Below are positions 36,992 through 47,453 of a stretch of DNA of 64,000 nucleotides, piece by piece. A program made the translations under genes and the position numbers. This stretch comes from Pseudoxanthomonas sp. 3HH-4 (GTDB lineage Bacteria; Pseudomonadota; Gammaproteobacteria; Xanthomonadales; Xanthomonadaceae), in assembly GCF_006716465.1 (NCBI RefSeq), contig NZ_VFPB01000004.1, forward strand, positions 389,526-453,525, in the 5' to 3' direction. Under the pieces are notes generated by a model that saw only the letters and a list, made by a program, of their open reading frames with translations, was not told the origin of the DNA and made no database searches. Each line of letters opens with the position of its first letter. Positions within the stretch are counted from its first letter, which is position 1.

Positions 36992-38117
36992 ATGATCGAG
37001 CTCAATCCCATCCGCCAGCGCATCGCCGACCTGCAGGACAGGCTGGCCTCGCTCCGGGGGTATCTTTGACTACGATGCCAAGCGCGAACGCCTGGAAGAA
37101 GTAAACCGCGAGCTGGAAAGCCCGGACATCTGGAACAACGCCGAGTACGCGCAGCAGCTGGGTCGCGAGCGCTCACTGCTGGACAAGACGGTCAACGGCA
37201 TCCGCGACATCGAGGAAGGCCTGACCGGCGCGGGCGAGCTGCTCGAACTGGCGGAGATGGAGAACGACGAGGACACCGCGCACGCCGTGGTGGCCGACGT
37301 CGAGCGCTATGCCGCGCACGTGGACAAGCTGGAATTCCAGCGGATGTTCTCCGGCAAGATGGATAGCTCCAATGCCTTCGTCGACATCCAGGCCGGTGCC
37401 GGCGGCACCGAGGCGCAGGACTGGGCGGAAATCCTGCTGCGCATGTACCTGCGCTGGTGCGAGTCGCGCGGCTGGAAGACCGAGCTGATGGAAGCCAGCG
37501 GCGGCGACGTGGCCGGCATCAAATCCGCCACGCTGCGCGTGGAAGGCGACTTCGCCTATGGCTGGCTGAAGACCGAGACCGGCGTGCACCGGCTGGTACG
37601 CAAGTCGCCGTTCGACTCCGACAACCGCCGCCACACAAGCTTCACCTCGGTGTTCGTGTCGCCGGAAGTGGACGACAACATCGACATCGACATCAATCCG
37701 GCCGACCTCAAAACCGACGTCTACCGCTCCTCCGGCGCCGGTGGCCAGCACGTCAACAAGACCGAATCGGCGGTGCGCATCACCCACGTGCCCACCGGGA
37801 TTGTCGTGGCTTGCCAGACCGGCCGCAGCCAGCACCAGAACCGCGACAACGCGATGAAGATGCTGGCCGCCAAGCTGTATGAGCTGGAGATCCAGAAGCG
37901 CAACGCCGAGCGCGATGCGGTGGAAGCCACCAAATCCGACATCGGCTGGGGCAGCCAGATCCGCAACTATGTGCTGGACCAGAGCCGCATCAAGGACCTG
38001 CGTACCGGCATCGAACGCACGGACACGCAGAAGGTGCTGGACGGCGACCTGGACGAGTTCGTGGAGGCCAGCCTCAAGTCGGGCCTGGAAGCGGGCTCGA
38101 AACGCATCGACGCCTGA
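36992..38117 (+). CDS. prfB: peptide chain release factor 2 (programmed +1 frameshift)
   Basis: 374 residues after frameshifting. Frame 1 codes 25 residues ([20 protein letters not shown] and five more) up to TGA at 37067-37069; translation continues in +1 from base 37068 to the stop at 38115-38117. RF2 releases peptides at UGA and UAA, and the UGA here lets RF2 control its own synthesis. The anticodon-like SPF motif is present ([12 protein letters not shown]) and the catalytic GGQ lies in [15 protein letters not shown]. lysS follows, as in many proteobacteria. A tool that ignores the shift would call a truncated gene starting inside, for example at the ATG at 37257. Confidence 0.97.
37054..37070 (+). 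promoter_or_regulatory. RF2 recoding site
   Basis: CCGGGGGTATCTTTGAC contains a Shine-Dalgarno-like GGGGG, the slippery CTT and the in-frame TGA followed by C, matching the conserved AGGGGGTATCTTTGAC element of bacterial prfB. Confidence 0.97.
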
Positions 38118-38135
38118 TCCGCCCACGAATCACTT

Positions 38136-38196
38136 GTGGGAGCGACGCAAGTCGCGAGCTCTTCCGGCACTCGTTCGCGACTCACGTCGCTCCCAC
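38136..38196. repeat. REP pair in inverted orientation (REPIN-like)
   Basis: Forward REP unit at 38136-38157 (with GCAAG in place of GTGAG) and reverse unit at 38175-38196, 17 bases apart, fill the prfB-lysS gap. They can form one long stem-loop and could end or stabilise the prfB message. Confidence 0.8.
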
Positions 38197-38219
38197 GTCC
38201 CAGGACACGATACGACCCC

Positions 38220-39731
<1,512 letters not shown>

Positions 39732-40087
39732 TGGGCACGCCCCAAGCGTCAAGAGAGTGACGCTCAGGGGCAGAATGGGCTCCCGTCTGCATGACGCGGC
39801 GGGGCCACGGGCCGGCGATGGAGTCGCCATCAGGCCTTTCACTCTGCTGTACCCCTCGTCAAGGACGGACGGAAAGGCCTCATTCCGTGACGGAGGTCAC
39901 TATGTTCTGTCCTGATACTCCCTGGCCACGGCTGGCACGTTTCCTGCGACGATTCACGCGCAGGCCGGTCAATTTTCCGCCGCCTGCGCCGATAGAGATC
40001 AGGGGAGGGGGCCCCGGGATTCGCATCGGTTCCCTTCGTGGATCACGGACCCTGCCCGGGTCCGCGCCGCCGAACAGGACTGCCGAC
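39732..40087. other. lysS-rpfG intergenic region
   Basis: 356 bases without an independent gene. It contains a second possible start for rpfG: an ATG at 39902 in the rpfG frame, preceded by GGAGG with five bases between, which would add 62 residues rich in Arg and Pro. No promoter with both elements is clear. Confidence 0.5.
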
Positions 40088-41227
40088 ATGCTAGATGCGA
40101 GCGTTGCCACCGCCGGAGTATCCTTGCCCGACAGCCACGTGATGTGGCCTCAAGGGGTGGGTAACGCTTTGAATATCGTCATCGTCGACGATCAGACGTC
40201 TGCGCGCACCATGCTGCGCCATGTCATCGAGGACATCGCGTCCGAACTGACCGTCCACGACTTCGGCGATCCGCTGGCCGCGCTGGAGTGGTGCGAGAAG
40301 AACCGCACCGACCTGCTGCTGCTGGACTACCGCATGCCGGGCATGGACGGGCTGGAATTCGCCCGCCGCTTCCGGCGGCTGCCGATGCACCGCGACATCG
40401 CGATCATCCTGATTACCGTGGTGGGCGATGAACCCATCCGCCAGGCCGCCCTCGAGGCGGGTGTCATAGATTTCCTGGTCAAGCCGGTGCGTCCGCGCGA
40501 GCTGCGCGCCCGCTGCCGCAACCTGTTGCAGCTCCGCCAGCAATCCGAGAACGTCAAGCAGCGTGCGCTCTCGCTGGAGCAGCGCCTGCTGTCCAGCATG
40601 CATGAGGTCGAGGAACGCGAGCGCGAAACGCTGTCACGGCTGGCGCGTGCCATCGAATATCGCGACAGCGGCACCAGTGCGTACCTGGAGCGCATGGCCC
40701 ATGTGGCCGGCCTGATCGCCGAACAGCTCGGCCTGCCCGAAGACGAAGTACGCACCATCGAAATGGCCGCCCCGCTGCATGACATGGGCAAGATCGCCAT
40801 CCCGGACTCGGTGCTGATGAAAGCCGGCCCGCTGACGGCGGAAGAAACCGATGTCATGCGTCGCCACCCGAAGATCGGCCACCAGTTGCTGTCGGGCAGC
40901 CAGAACCGCTTCATCCAGACCGGTGCCCTGATCGCATTGCGCCACCATGAGCGCTACGACGGCAGCGGCTACCCCGATGGCCTCGTGGGTGAGCAGATCC
41001 CGTTGGAAGCGAGGATAGTGGCGGTTGCGGATGTCTTCGACGCGTTGATCTCGCCGCGCCCGTACAAGAAGGCCTGGGAAAAGGACGCAGCGCTGGCTTA
41101 TCTGTATGCCCAGCGCGGCCGCCTGTTCGATCCCGCATGTGTCGACGCGCTGATCCGTGGGCGGGCGCGGCTGGACGACATCTGCGAACGCTACTCGACG
41201 GTGCAGAGCCGTCCAGGGATGGAGTAA
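40088..41227 (+). CDS. rpfG: response regulator RpfG, HD-GYP c-di-GMP phosphodiesterase
   Basis: 379 residues, close to Xanthomonas RpfG (378). The receiver domain (about 35-150) has NIVIVDDQTSARTMLRHVIE, the phospho-acceptor Asp in LLLLDYRMPGMDGLEF and Lys in FLVKPVRP. A coiled linker leads to an HD-GYP domain (about 185-370) with HDMGKIAIPDSVLMKAGPL, RRHPKIGHQLLSG and the HHERYDGSGYPDGL motif that gives the family its name. RpfG is phosphorylated by RpfC on sensing DSF and then degrades c-di-GMP. It lies three bases before rpfC, so they form an operon; Xanthomonas campestris has rpfH between them, absent here. The chosen ATG has AGGAC upstream; the ATG at 39902 is an alternative with a stronger ribosome site. 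Confidence 0.95.
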   Translation: MLDASVATAGVSLPDSHVMWPQGVGNALNIVIVDDQTSARTMLRHVIEDIASELTVHDFGDPLAALEWCEKNRTDLLLLDYRMPGMDGLEFARRFRRLPMHRDIAIILITVVGDEPIRQAALEAGVIDFLVKPVRPRELRARCRNLLQLRQQSENVKQRALSLEQRLLSSMHEVEERERETLSRLARAIEYRDSGTSAYLERMAHVAGLIAEQLGLPEDEVRTIEMAAPLHDMGKIAIPDSVLMKAGPLTAEETDVMRRHPKIGHQLLSGSQNRFIQTGALIALRHHERYDGSGYPDGLVGEQIPLEARIVAVADVFDALISPRPYKKAWEKDAALAYLYAQRGRLFDPACVDALIRGRARLDDICERYSTVQSRPGME

Positions 41228-41230
41228 GCC

Positions 41231-43423
41231 ATGTCCAATGTCCTTGCATGGATCAAATCCCGCCTGGCGCATCGTGGCGACAGCGAACACGGCCAGGCCC
41301 TGATCCGCGTCGCACTGATCTCCATCATCCTGACCTATGCGCTGCTGCCGTCCTCGCGCGCTGCACTCCAGGCGGACGAATACACCATCGTCCTGACCAT
41401 CATCACATCGGGCCTGGTCAACAGTCTTGGCATCTTCGCCTGGCTGCTGGTGCAGCCGGGCAAGTCCCATGTCCGTCGCGGGCTGGGCATGATCGCCGAC
41501 TACGGACTGCTTGCCGCTGCCATGATCGGCATGGGCGAGCCGCTTTCGTGGGCGTACGTCGTGCTGATGTGGATCACGGTGGGCAATGGCCTGCGCTATG
41601 GCAACCGCTACCTGGTGGTCGCTGTTGCCATGGCAAGCGCCGCCTTTGCGACCGTAGTGGCGATGAATGACTACTGGCGCAGCAATATGACCCTGGGTGT
41701 CGGTCTGGTGCTGGGCCTGATCGCCGTGCCCATGTACCTCTCCGGCCTGTTGCGCGACCTGACCCGTGCCACCGACGAGGCGCGCCGCGCCAACGAGGCG
41801 AAGAGTCGGTTCCTGGCGAACATGAGCCACGAATTCCGCACGCCGCTCAATGGCCTGGCGGGCATGTCGGAACTGCTGGCGACCACGCGCCTGGATGCCG
41901 AACAGCGCGAATGCCTGTCCACGATCCAGGCGTCCACGCGTACGCTGCTGGGCCTGGTCGAGGACGTGCTGGATATCTCCGCCATCGAGGCGGGCAAGGT
42001 CAAGCTGAACGTGGTCGAGTTCGCGCCGCGCGAACTGGTGGAGAGCATCGGGCTGATCCTGATGCCGCAGGCGCGTGGCAAGCAGGTCCGCTACGAAGGA
42101 CACGTGGACGATGCCATCCCGCTGAAGCTTCGCGGTGATGCTGGCCACCTGCGCCAGGTGCTGCTCAACCTTGCCGGCAACGCGGTCAAGTTCACCGATG
42201 AGGGCGAGGTGCGGGTGGCGGTCACACCGATGATGGTGGATGGGCAACACATGCGCCTGCGCTTCACCGTCACCGATACCGGTATCGGCGTTCCCGTGGC
42301 CTTGCGCGAACGGTTGTTCGAAGCGTTTGAACAGGCGGACGGCAGCCTGTCGCGGCGCTACGGCGGCACGGGCTTGGGAACGACCATCGCGAAGGGGTTG
42401 ACCGAAGCGATGGGGGGCACCATCGGCTTCGAGAGCAATGAACAGCGCGGCAGCTGCTTCTGGGTCGAGTTGCCGTTCGAAGCGGTGCCGGAGCGCGTCA
42501 TGGTGCCGGCGGTGCACGGCCATGCCGAATGGCTGCAGGAGGAACCCGAAGCATCCAGTGCAGAGAACATCATTGCGTTCTCCGATCCGTTCCTGCGCCA
42601 TCGTGCGCGCGTGCGCAGCATGCAGATCCTCGTGGCCGACGACCATGAGGCCAACCGCATGGTCGTGCAACGCCTGCTGCAGAAGGCGGGGCATCGCATC
42701 ACCTGCGTCAATGGCGGCGAAGAAGTGCTCGACGCATTGGAATCGGCATCCTACGACGCGGTGATCTGCGACCTGCACATGCCTGGCCTGAGCGGTCTGG
42801 ATCTACTCAAGCAACTTCGCGTGATGGAAGCCGGCAGTGGCAGTCGCACGCCGGTACTCATCCTCAGCGCCGATGTCACGCCGGAGTCGATCCAGCGCTG
42901 CGAACAGGCCGGTGCCCGTGCTTTCCTGGCCAAGCCGGTGGTCGCCACCCGACTGCTGGACGCGCTGGCGGACATCGCCACGTCGGGTCGTGTCTCCGCG
43001 ACCGCGACGGTGGCCACGCCCGCACGTGCTGAAGTGTCTGACGGTGTGCTCGATGTCAGCGTGCTGGACGAACTCACCGCGCTCGGCATGGGCGAAGCTT
43101 TCGAACGCGAATTCATCGAGCAGTGTCTCAACGATGCGGATGGATGCATCGGCGCCATGGCCCATGCGATGGAGCGGGGCGATGGCGAACACCTGCGCGA
43201 ACACGCGCATGCGCTGAAAGGCGTGGCCAGCAACCTTGGGCTGGTAAAACTTGCGGCCGCCGCGGGCGAAATGATGAGCCTGGCCGACTGGCAGATCACG
43301 CGTGAATGGCGGCACCGTCTGGCGGCGCTCAACTCGCATCTGAGCCATGGTCGCGCGGCGCTGGATGCGCGGCAACGCGTGCGTGGTGCCGTCGAGAAAG
43401 GCGGCGAGGGCACTTCGTCGTGA
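41231..43423 (+). CDS. rpfC: hybrid sensor histidine kinase RpfC (DSF receptor)
   Basis: 730 residues. Five or six membrane helices fill about 20-180 (ALIRVALISIILTYALLPSS, VLTIITSGLVNSLGIFAWLL, LGVGLVLGLIAVPMYLSGLL). HisKA with FLANMSHEFRTPLNGLAGM, ATPase boxes NLAGNAVKFTDEG, DTGIGVP and GTGLGTTIAKGLTEAMGG, a receiver domain (about 460-580; ILVADDHEANRM, VICDLHMPGLSGLDLL, KPV) and a C-terminal HPt domain with HAHALKGVASNLG follow. This is the full phosphorelay of RpfC, which senses the fatty acid DSF and passes phosphate to RpfG, and in Xanthomonas also binds RpfF to limit DSF synthesis. It is convergent with rpfF. A GC-rich hairpin follows the stop. Confidence 0.95.
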   Translation: MSNVLAWIKSRLAHRGDSEHGQALIRVALISIILTYALLPSSRAALQADEYTIVLTIITSGLVNSLGIFAWLLVQPGKSHVRRGLGMIADYGLLAAAMIGMGEPLSWAYVVLMWITVGNGLRYGNRYLVVAVAMASAAFATVVAMNDYWRSNMTLGVGLVLGLIAVPMYLSGLLRDLTRATDEARRANEAKSRFLANMSHEFRTPLNGLAGMSELLATTRLDAEQRECLSTIQASTRTLLGLVEDVLDISAIEAGKVKLNVVEFAPRELVESIGLILMPQARGKQVRYEGHVDDAIPLKLRGDAGHLRQVLLNLAGNAVKFTDEGEVRVAVTPMMVDGQHMRLRFTVTDTGIGVPVALRERLFEAFEQADGSLSRRYGGTGLGTTIAKGLTEAMGGTIGFESNEQRGSCFWVELPFEAVPERVMVPAVHGHAEWLQEEPEASSAENIIAFSDPFLRHRARVRSMQILVADDHEANRMVVQRLLQKAGHRITCVNGGEEVLDALESASYDAVICDLHMPGLSGLDLLKQLRVMEAGSGSRTPVLILSADVTPESIQRCEQAGARAFLAKPVVATRLLDALADIATSGRVSATATVATPARAEVSDGVLDVSVLDELTALGMGEAFEREFIEQCLNDADGCIGAMAHAMERGDGEHLREHAHALKGVASNLGLVKLAAAAGEMMSLADWQITREWRHRLAALNSHLSHGRAALDARQRVRGAVEKGGEGTSS

Positions 43424-43432
43424 CGCGCGGAT

Positions 43433-43557
43433 CCGCCGCAGCTCATGCGGCGGCATGCAGTGGTGAAGCGCAAGACCTCGGACATCCACGGGATGGATGG
43501 TCCCTGGCGAGTACGGTGACCCGGACTCGCCCTTGAAGACGCGCAGGCGCGCTTCAA
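43433..43557. terminator. two hairpins between convergent rpfC and rpfF
   Basis: CCGCCGCA/TGCGGCGG with a 5-base loop (43433-43453) starts ten bases after the rpfC stop. A second stem has TTGAAG (43533-43538) and CTTCAA (43552-43557) as outer arms, CGCG inner arms and one bulged base. Neither has a long T-run, but together they probably separate the two facing operons. Nothing else is seen in the 181-base gap, and no rpfH is present. Confidence 0.5.
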
Positions 43558-43604
43558 CCCCCTGATTCTCCCTGCCGGTTCGCAGCAGTCTACGGGTGGT
43601 GCTT

Positions 43605-44471
43605 TCAGGCGGCGCGGATGGACCGCTTCTCCTGCGCGCGGACGATGCGTTCCATCATCTTCAACGATTTGTCGCCCAGGGTCAGCGCGGTATCCACCCA
43701 CACTTCGGTGATGCCCATCAGTTCGTCGTAACCAACCGGCTGGGCCAGGTTGCGGCAGGCATTCAGCGCCAGGTGCGCGTGCGGTGAACGACGCTGCTTG
43801 TCGATGATGGTCTGCACGGCGGCGGCGCCCTGGCCCTTCGGCACCAGCACATCGACCACGCCCATCCTGTACAGCTCGTCGCTGGTGTAGATGTTGCCTT
43901 CCAGGATGATCTTCTCGGCGACCTGCGGCGACACGCGCTTGCACAGGAAGGAGTAGGCGCCCATGCCCGGGAACAGGCCGAACAGTACTTCCGGCAGTCC
44001 CATGTCCACGCCTTCTTCGGCCACGATGGTGTGGCAGGACAACGCGATCTCAAGGCCGCCACCCAAGGCATCGCCCTGGATCAATGCGATGGTGCGGACG
44101 TCGCCGCCGAGGCCGGTGTTGAGGTGGTGGACACCATCGATGCAGCGACGCGCGTAGCTCAGCAGGCGGTCGCGGTTGTTCTCGCGGATCAGTTGCGAGA
44201 ACAGTTCCAGGTCGCCGCCAAGGTTGAACGCATTCGCATCGGATGCGATCACCAGATGACGCAGCTTGCCGGGCTGGCGCTGCGATTCGCGCAAGGTGAT
44301 CGAGTTGGTGAAGCTGAGCACGTCGTCGAGCATCTGGCTTCGGAAGCAAGGACGCACGCCGGGTGCCGCATCGGAATGCATGTACAGCCAGTGGGCATCA
44401 CCGCTGGGTTCGGATTCGACGCGGATGGTCGGGAAGGCACGGGTGCGCTGCAGTTTTTCGACGTTGTTCAT
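43605..44471 (-). CDS. rpfF: DSF synthase RpfF (crotonase fold)
   Basis: 288 residues (Xanthomonas RpfF 289). RpfF makes the diffusible signal factor, cis-11-methyl-2-dodecenoic acid or a relative, acting as a thioesterase and dehydratase on 3-hydroxyacyl-ACP. The crotonase core is plain: ASDANAFNLGGDLELFSQLI, ALIQGDALGGGLEIALSCHT and GLPEVLFGLFPGMGAYSFLC. The two catalytic glutamates (141 and 161 in Xanthomonas) are both kept, in GGGLEIALS and GLPEVLFG, 20 residues apart. The ATG at 44471 is chosen because GGAG lies about seven bases before it and the length then fits; an ATG four codons earlier is possible. It is transcribed after rpfB but with a 265-base gap and a terminator between, so it likely has its own promoter. 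Confidence 0.96.
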   Translation of the reverse strand: MNNVEKLQRTRAFPTIRVESEPSGDAHWLYMHSDAAPGVRPCFRSQMLDDVLSFTNSITLRESQRQPGKLRHLVIASDANAFNLGGDLELFSQLIRENNRDRLLSYARRCIDGVHHLNTGLGGDVRTIALIQGDALGGGLEIALSCHTIVAEEGVDMGLPEVLFGLFPGMGAYSFLCKRVSPQVAEKIILEGNIYTSDELYRMGVVDVLVPKGQGAAAVQTIIDKQRRSPHAHLALNACRNLAQPVGYDELMGITEVWVDTALTLGDKSLKMMERIVRAQEKRSIRAA

Positions 44472-44677
44472 GAGGAGCTCCATGGAGGGTTTCTTGCCCG
44501 CGCGGCAGGGGAAGCGGGTGACGGATTTATGTGACGCAGGTGGCATCACGCGCCGATCCTACACCTGAACGAATAATTAAAATCCAGTGCACGCGCGCGC
44601 TTGTGCGAGGGAAAGCGCGCTAATGGCATACCAGCATCGAAATTTGTGATGCGCGTCTAGAATCTGCCTCTAAAGTC

Positions 44678-44715
44678 CTGAACAAAAAGAAAAAGGCCGA
44701 CACAAGGCCGGCCTT
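44678..44715 (-). terminator. rho-independent terminator of rpfB
   Basis: On the minus strand AAGGCCG...CGGCCTT (arms 44693-44699 and 44709-44715, loop of 9) is followed by TTTTTCTTTTTG. It lies 22 bases after the rpfB stop and should separate rpfB from rpfF transcription. Upstream of rpfF on this strand lies an AT-rich stretch (GGATTTTAATTATTC, about 44567-44581) that could hold the rpfF promoter. Confidence 0.85.
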
Positions 44716-44736
44716 CTTCAGATACATGAACAGGGT

Positions 44737-46416
44737 TCAGGATGCCTTGGCGGGCTCCCGCAATTCCTTGCGCAGGATCTTGCCGACGTTGGTCTTGGGC
44801 AGTTCCGTGCGGAACTCGATGTGGCGCGGTTGCTTGTAACCGGTCAGGTTGTCGCGACAGTACGCCTTCACTTGTTCGGCAGTGAGGTTGGGATCCTTCT
44901 TCACGATGAAGACCTTCACGGCCTCACCCGACTTGTCATCCGGCACGCCGATCGCAGCGACTTCCAGCACCCCTTCCAGCCCGGCGATGACGTCCTCGAC
45001 CTCATTCGGATACACGTTGAAGCCGGAGACCAGGATCATGTCCTTCTTCCGGTCGACGATGTAGAAGAAGCCGTTCTCGTCCATCTTCGCCATGTCGCCG
45101 GTATGCAGCCAGCCATCGGCGTCCATGACGTTCGCGGTTTCCTCAGGACGCTGCCAGTAGCCCTTCATCACCTGCGGGCCCTTGATGCACAGTTCACCGA
45201 CCTCGCCGACGGGCACGATGTTGCCATCGTCGTCCTTCAGACAGGCATCGGTCGAGGGCACCGGCAGGCCGATGGCGCCGTTGTAATCGTGCAGGTTCAT
45301 CGGGTTGATGCAGGCCGCAGGCGACGTTTCGGTCAGGCCGTAGGCCTCGACCAGCGTTACACCGGTGACCTTCTTCCATTTCTCGGCCACCGCACGCTGC
45401 ACGGCCATGCCGCCACCGAGCGTCATCTTGAGATTGGAAAAATCGACTTCATCGAAACCGGGCGTGTTGAGCAAGCCATTGAACAGCGTGTTGACGCCGG
45501 TTATCGCGGTGAAGCGGTTGGCCTTGAGTTCCTTGACGAAGCCCGGCATGTCGCGAGGATTCGTGATCAGGTGATTCAGTCCGCCGAGCTTCATGAAGAC
45601 CAGGCAGTTCGCCGTCAGCGCGAAGATGTGGTACAGCGGCAACGCGGTGATGATCACTTCGTTGCCGTAGTCGAGGCCGGTTCCGACCCATACACCTGCC
45701 TGCTGCATATTGGCCACGAGATTGCGGTGCGTGAGCATCGCGCCCTTGGCCACGCCGGTGGTACCACCGGTGTACTGCAGGAAGGCGATGTCGCCGGAAT
45801 CGATGTCGACCTCGGGCAGTGTATGCAACTGCCCCAGTGTCAGCGTGTCCTTGAAGCGTACGGTGCCGGGGATGTCGTAATCCGGCACCATCTTCTTCAC
45901 GTACTTCAGCACGAAGTTGACGATGGCACCCTTGGGGAAACCGACCAGGTCGCCCAGTGCCGTGGTGATGACCTGCTTGACCTGCGTGCCGGTCAGGGCT
46001 TCCTGCGCGGTCTTGCCGAAGTTGTCCACGACCAGCAGCACGCTGGCGCCCGAGTCCACAAGCTGGTGCTTCAGTTCGCGCGGGGTGTACATCGGATTGA
46101 CGTTGACGACCGTCAGTCCCGCGCGAAGCACGCCGAAGATGGCGATGGGGTACTGCAGGCAGTTCGGCATCATGATGGCGACACGGTCGCCCTTCTTGAG
46201 CTTCAGTTCGCCGAGCAGGTAAGCCGCGAACTGGCGGCTGAGCTTGTCGATCTCGCCGTAGGTCAGGGTCTTGCCGAAATTGCGAAACGCGGGGCGGTCG
46301 CGGTACTTGCTGATCGCCTCATCGAAGACGGACACGATGGAGCGGTACTGCTCCAGGTCCACTTCCTGCGGCACGCCTTGCGGGTAACTCTTGAACCACG
46401 GACGTTCCTGACTCAT
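44737..46416 (-). CDS. rpfB: long-chain fatty acyl-CoA ligase RpfB
   Basis: 559 residues of the ANL superfamily. RpfB activates fatty acids to acyl-CoA and in Xanthomonas turns over DSF. Motifs: AMP-binding P-loop FLQYTGGTTGVAKGAMLTHR, the segment AYGLTETSPAACINP, the hinge region with DGWLHTGDMAKMDENGFFYI, and VDRKKDMILVSGFNVYPNEV followed by the catalytic-Lys C-terminal domain with LPKTNVGKILRKELRE. The start MSQERPWFKSYPQGVP is normal for FadD-type enzymes and GGGAG lies eight bases before it. It precedes rpfF on the same strand, as in Xanthomonas, but a strong terminator separates them. FadD is the other possible name; the rpf context decides. Confidence 0.93.
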   Translation of the reverse strand: MSQERPWFKSYPQGVPQEVDLEQYRSIVSVFDEAISKYRDRPAFRNFGKTLTYGEIDKLSRQFAAYLLGELKLKKGDRVAIMMPNCLQYPIAIFGVLRAGLTVVNVNPMYTPRELKHQLVDSGASVLLVVDNFGKTAQEALTGTQVKQVITTALGDLVGFPKGAIVNFVLKYVKKMVPDYDIPGTVRFKDTLTLGQLHTLPEVDIDSGDIAFLQYTGGTTGVAKGAMLTHRNLVANMQQAGVWVGTGLDYGNEVIITALPLYHIFALTANCLVFMKLGGLNHLITNPRDMPGFVKELKANRFTAITGVNTLFNGLLNTPGFDEVDFSNLKMTLGGGMAVQRAVAEKWKKVTGVTLVEAYGLTETSPAACINPMNLHDYNGAIGLPVPSTDACLKDDDGNIVPVGEVGELCIKGPQVMKGYWQRPEETANVMDADGWLHTGDMAKMDENGFFYIVDRKKDMILVSGFNVYPNEVEDVIAGLEGVLEVAAIGVPDDKSGEAVKVFIVKKDPNLTAEQVKAYCRDNLTGYKQPRHIEFRTELPKTNVGKILRKELREPAKAS

Positions 46417-46532
46417 CGTTCTGCTCCCTCCCCAGGGTCTTCGGGCTGCCTTGCGGCGAACTGTGGGCAAGCGCCCGGTCACGGGCGCCTGTCGGGAGCA
46501 TACCGTTCCGGATGGAAAAGGCGAAGGTTTCG

Positions 46533-46973
46533 ATGTCGACATTGAGGTGGAAGGGAGTCGGGTGTCTCCTGGCGCTGATGATGGGCCTGGTCGCGTGCAC
46601 GACCGATACTCCCGAGGCGCAGCTGCGGCAACGGTTCGACGACATGCAGGCGGCCGCGGAAGAGGGCCGTGTCGGCGATTTCATGGACGGTGTGAGTCGA
46701 GACTTCAGTGGTGATGGCGGCATGGATCATGCTGCGCTGCACAACCTCCTGAAGATGCACACGTTGGCGAATGCGCGCATCGGCGCTACCACGGGTCCGC
46801 TCGATGTACGGGTGGATGGCGAAAGTGCTTCGGTTGCATTCCATGTATTGCTGACGGGCGGGAACGGTCGATTGCTGCCCGGGCAGGCCAGCACCTACGA
46901 GGTAACGACGGCCTGGCATCGCGAGGACGGAGACTGGCGCGTCTACCACGCGCAGTGGGAGGACGCCCGGTGA
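46533..46973 (+). CDS. small lipoprotein, SnoaL/NTF2-like
   Basis: 146 residues. MSTLRWKGVGCLLALMMGLV followed by A-C is a lipoprotein signal with lipobox LVAC. The mature part begins TTDTPEAQLRQRFDDMQAAA and has the alternating helix and strand pattern of NTF2-like (SnoaL) domains: VGDFMDGVSRDFSGDGG, LHNLLKMHTLANARIGA, and strands ending TAWHREDGDWRVYHAQWED. Such proteins are often annotated only as hypothetical. AAGG six bases before this ATG favours it over an ATG seven codons upstream. It is divergent from rpfB and convergent with the next gene, with no base between the two stop codons. Confidence 0.75.
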   Translation: MSTLRWKGVGCLLALMMGLVACTTDTPEAQLRQRFDDMQAAAEEGRVGDFMDGVSRDFSGDGGMDHAALHNLLKMHTLANARIGATTGPLDVRVDGESASVAFHVLLTGGNGRLLPGQASTYEVTTAWHREDGDWRVYHAQWEDAR

Positions 46974-47453
46974 TCACTTCACAGGCGTGAGTTTTCCAGG
47001 TGTCCATCGGTAGCGGAGCGTCTTGGCGACGCTGGGACAGCAGCGTGGATCATCCGGACCAGGCCACTTCGTCTTGAGTTCCACCACGCCTTGGCGGACC
47101 GTCATGGCTTCGACGCTGCCCAAGGGCTCCAGCGTTTCTCCTGCCGGCATGTAGCGCGCTCCGTTTTTTGCCAGCACTGCAACGCCATGGTTCCAGTAGG
47201 TGGGGCCGTACATGGTCCACAGAACGACGATTTCGTCCTGGCCATCGCCGTCGAGGTCTGTCACCACGACATCGCCCGCCTCATAGCCTTCCTGTGGATT
47301 TCCGCCTGCCGACTGCTTGCCGGTGACGTACTGCTCGGCGATGCGCCTGGCTTGTTCGGCGTCAGGCGATGCTGCCAGCACGATGGGCGCCGTGGCTCCT
47401 GCCAGGCAGGTAGACGCCAGCAACACACACAGGCGAAGGATCATGATGTTCAT
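46974..47453 (-). CDS. exported hypothetical protein with FG-GAP-like motif
   Basis: 159 residues. A signal peptide (MILRLCVLLASTCLAGATAP) precedes a mature domain that includes VVVTDLDGDGQDEIVVLWTM, a Ca-binding-loop-like DxDxDGxDE pattern seen in FG-GAP/VCBS repeat proteins; only one such repeat is present. A later CC pair (DDPRCCPSV) may form a disulfide. The end LRYRWTPGKLTPVK is typical of small periplasmic proteins of unknown role. The start may be the ATG at 47453 or the one at 47444. Its stop abuts that of the convergent lipoprotein gene, so they share a terminator region or transcribe through one another. Function unknown. Confidence 0.72.
   Translation of the reverse strand: MNIMILRLCVLLASTCLAGATAPIVLAASPDAEQARRIAEQYVTGKQSAGGNPQEGYEAGDVVVTDLDGDGQDEIVVLWTMYGPTYWNHGVAVLAKNGARYMPAGETLEPLGSVEAMTVRQGVVELKTKWPGPDDPRCCPSVAKTLRYRWTPGKLTPVK

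Noticed and set aside
39791..39901. Still longer rpfG form starting near 39791
   Set aside because: The open frame continues by chance of base composition; no ribosome site, and it would start within 60 bases of lysS. Only the ATG at 39902 has a credible site.
43424..43604. A small gene (such as rpfH) between rpfC and rpfF
   Set aside because: Open frames here are short, lack ribosome sites and membrane segments; the space is filled by hairpins. In Xanthomonas rpfH lies between rpfG and rpfC, where here only three bases remain.
44640..44665. TGTGA half-site upstream of rpfF as a Clp (CRP-like) binding site
   Set aside because: Only one half matches; the second half reads TCTAG rather than TCACA, so chance is as likely.
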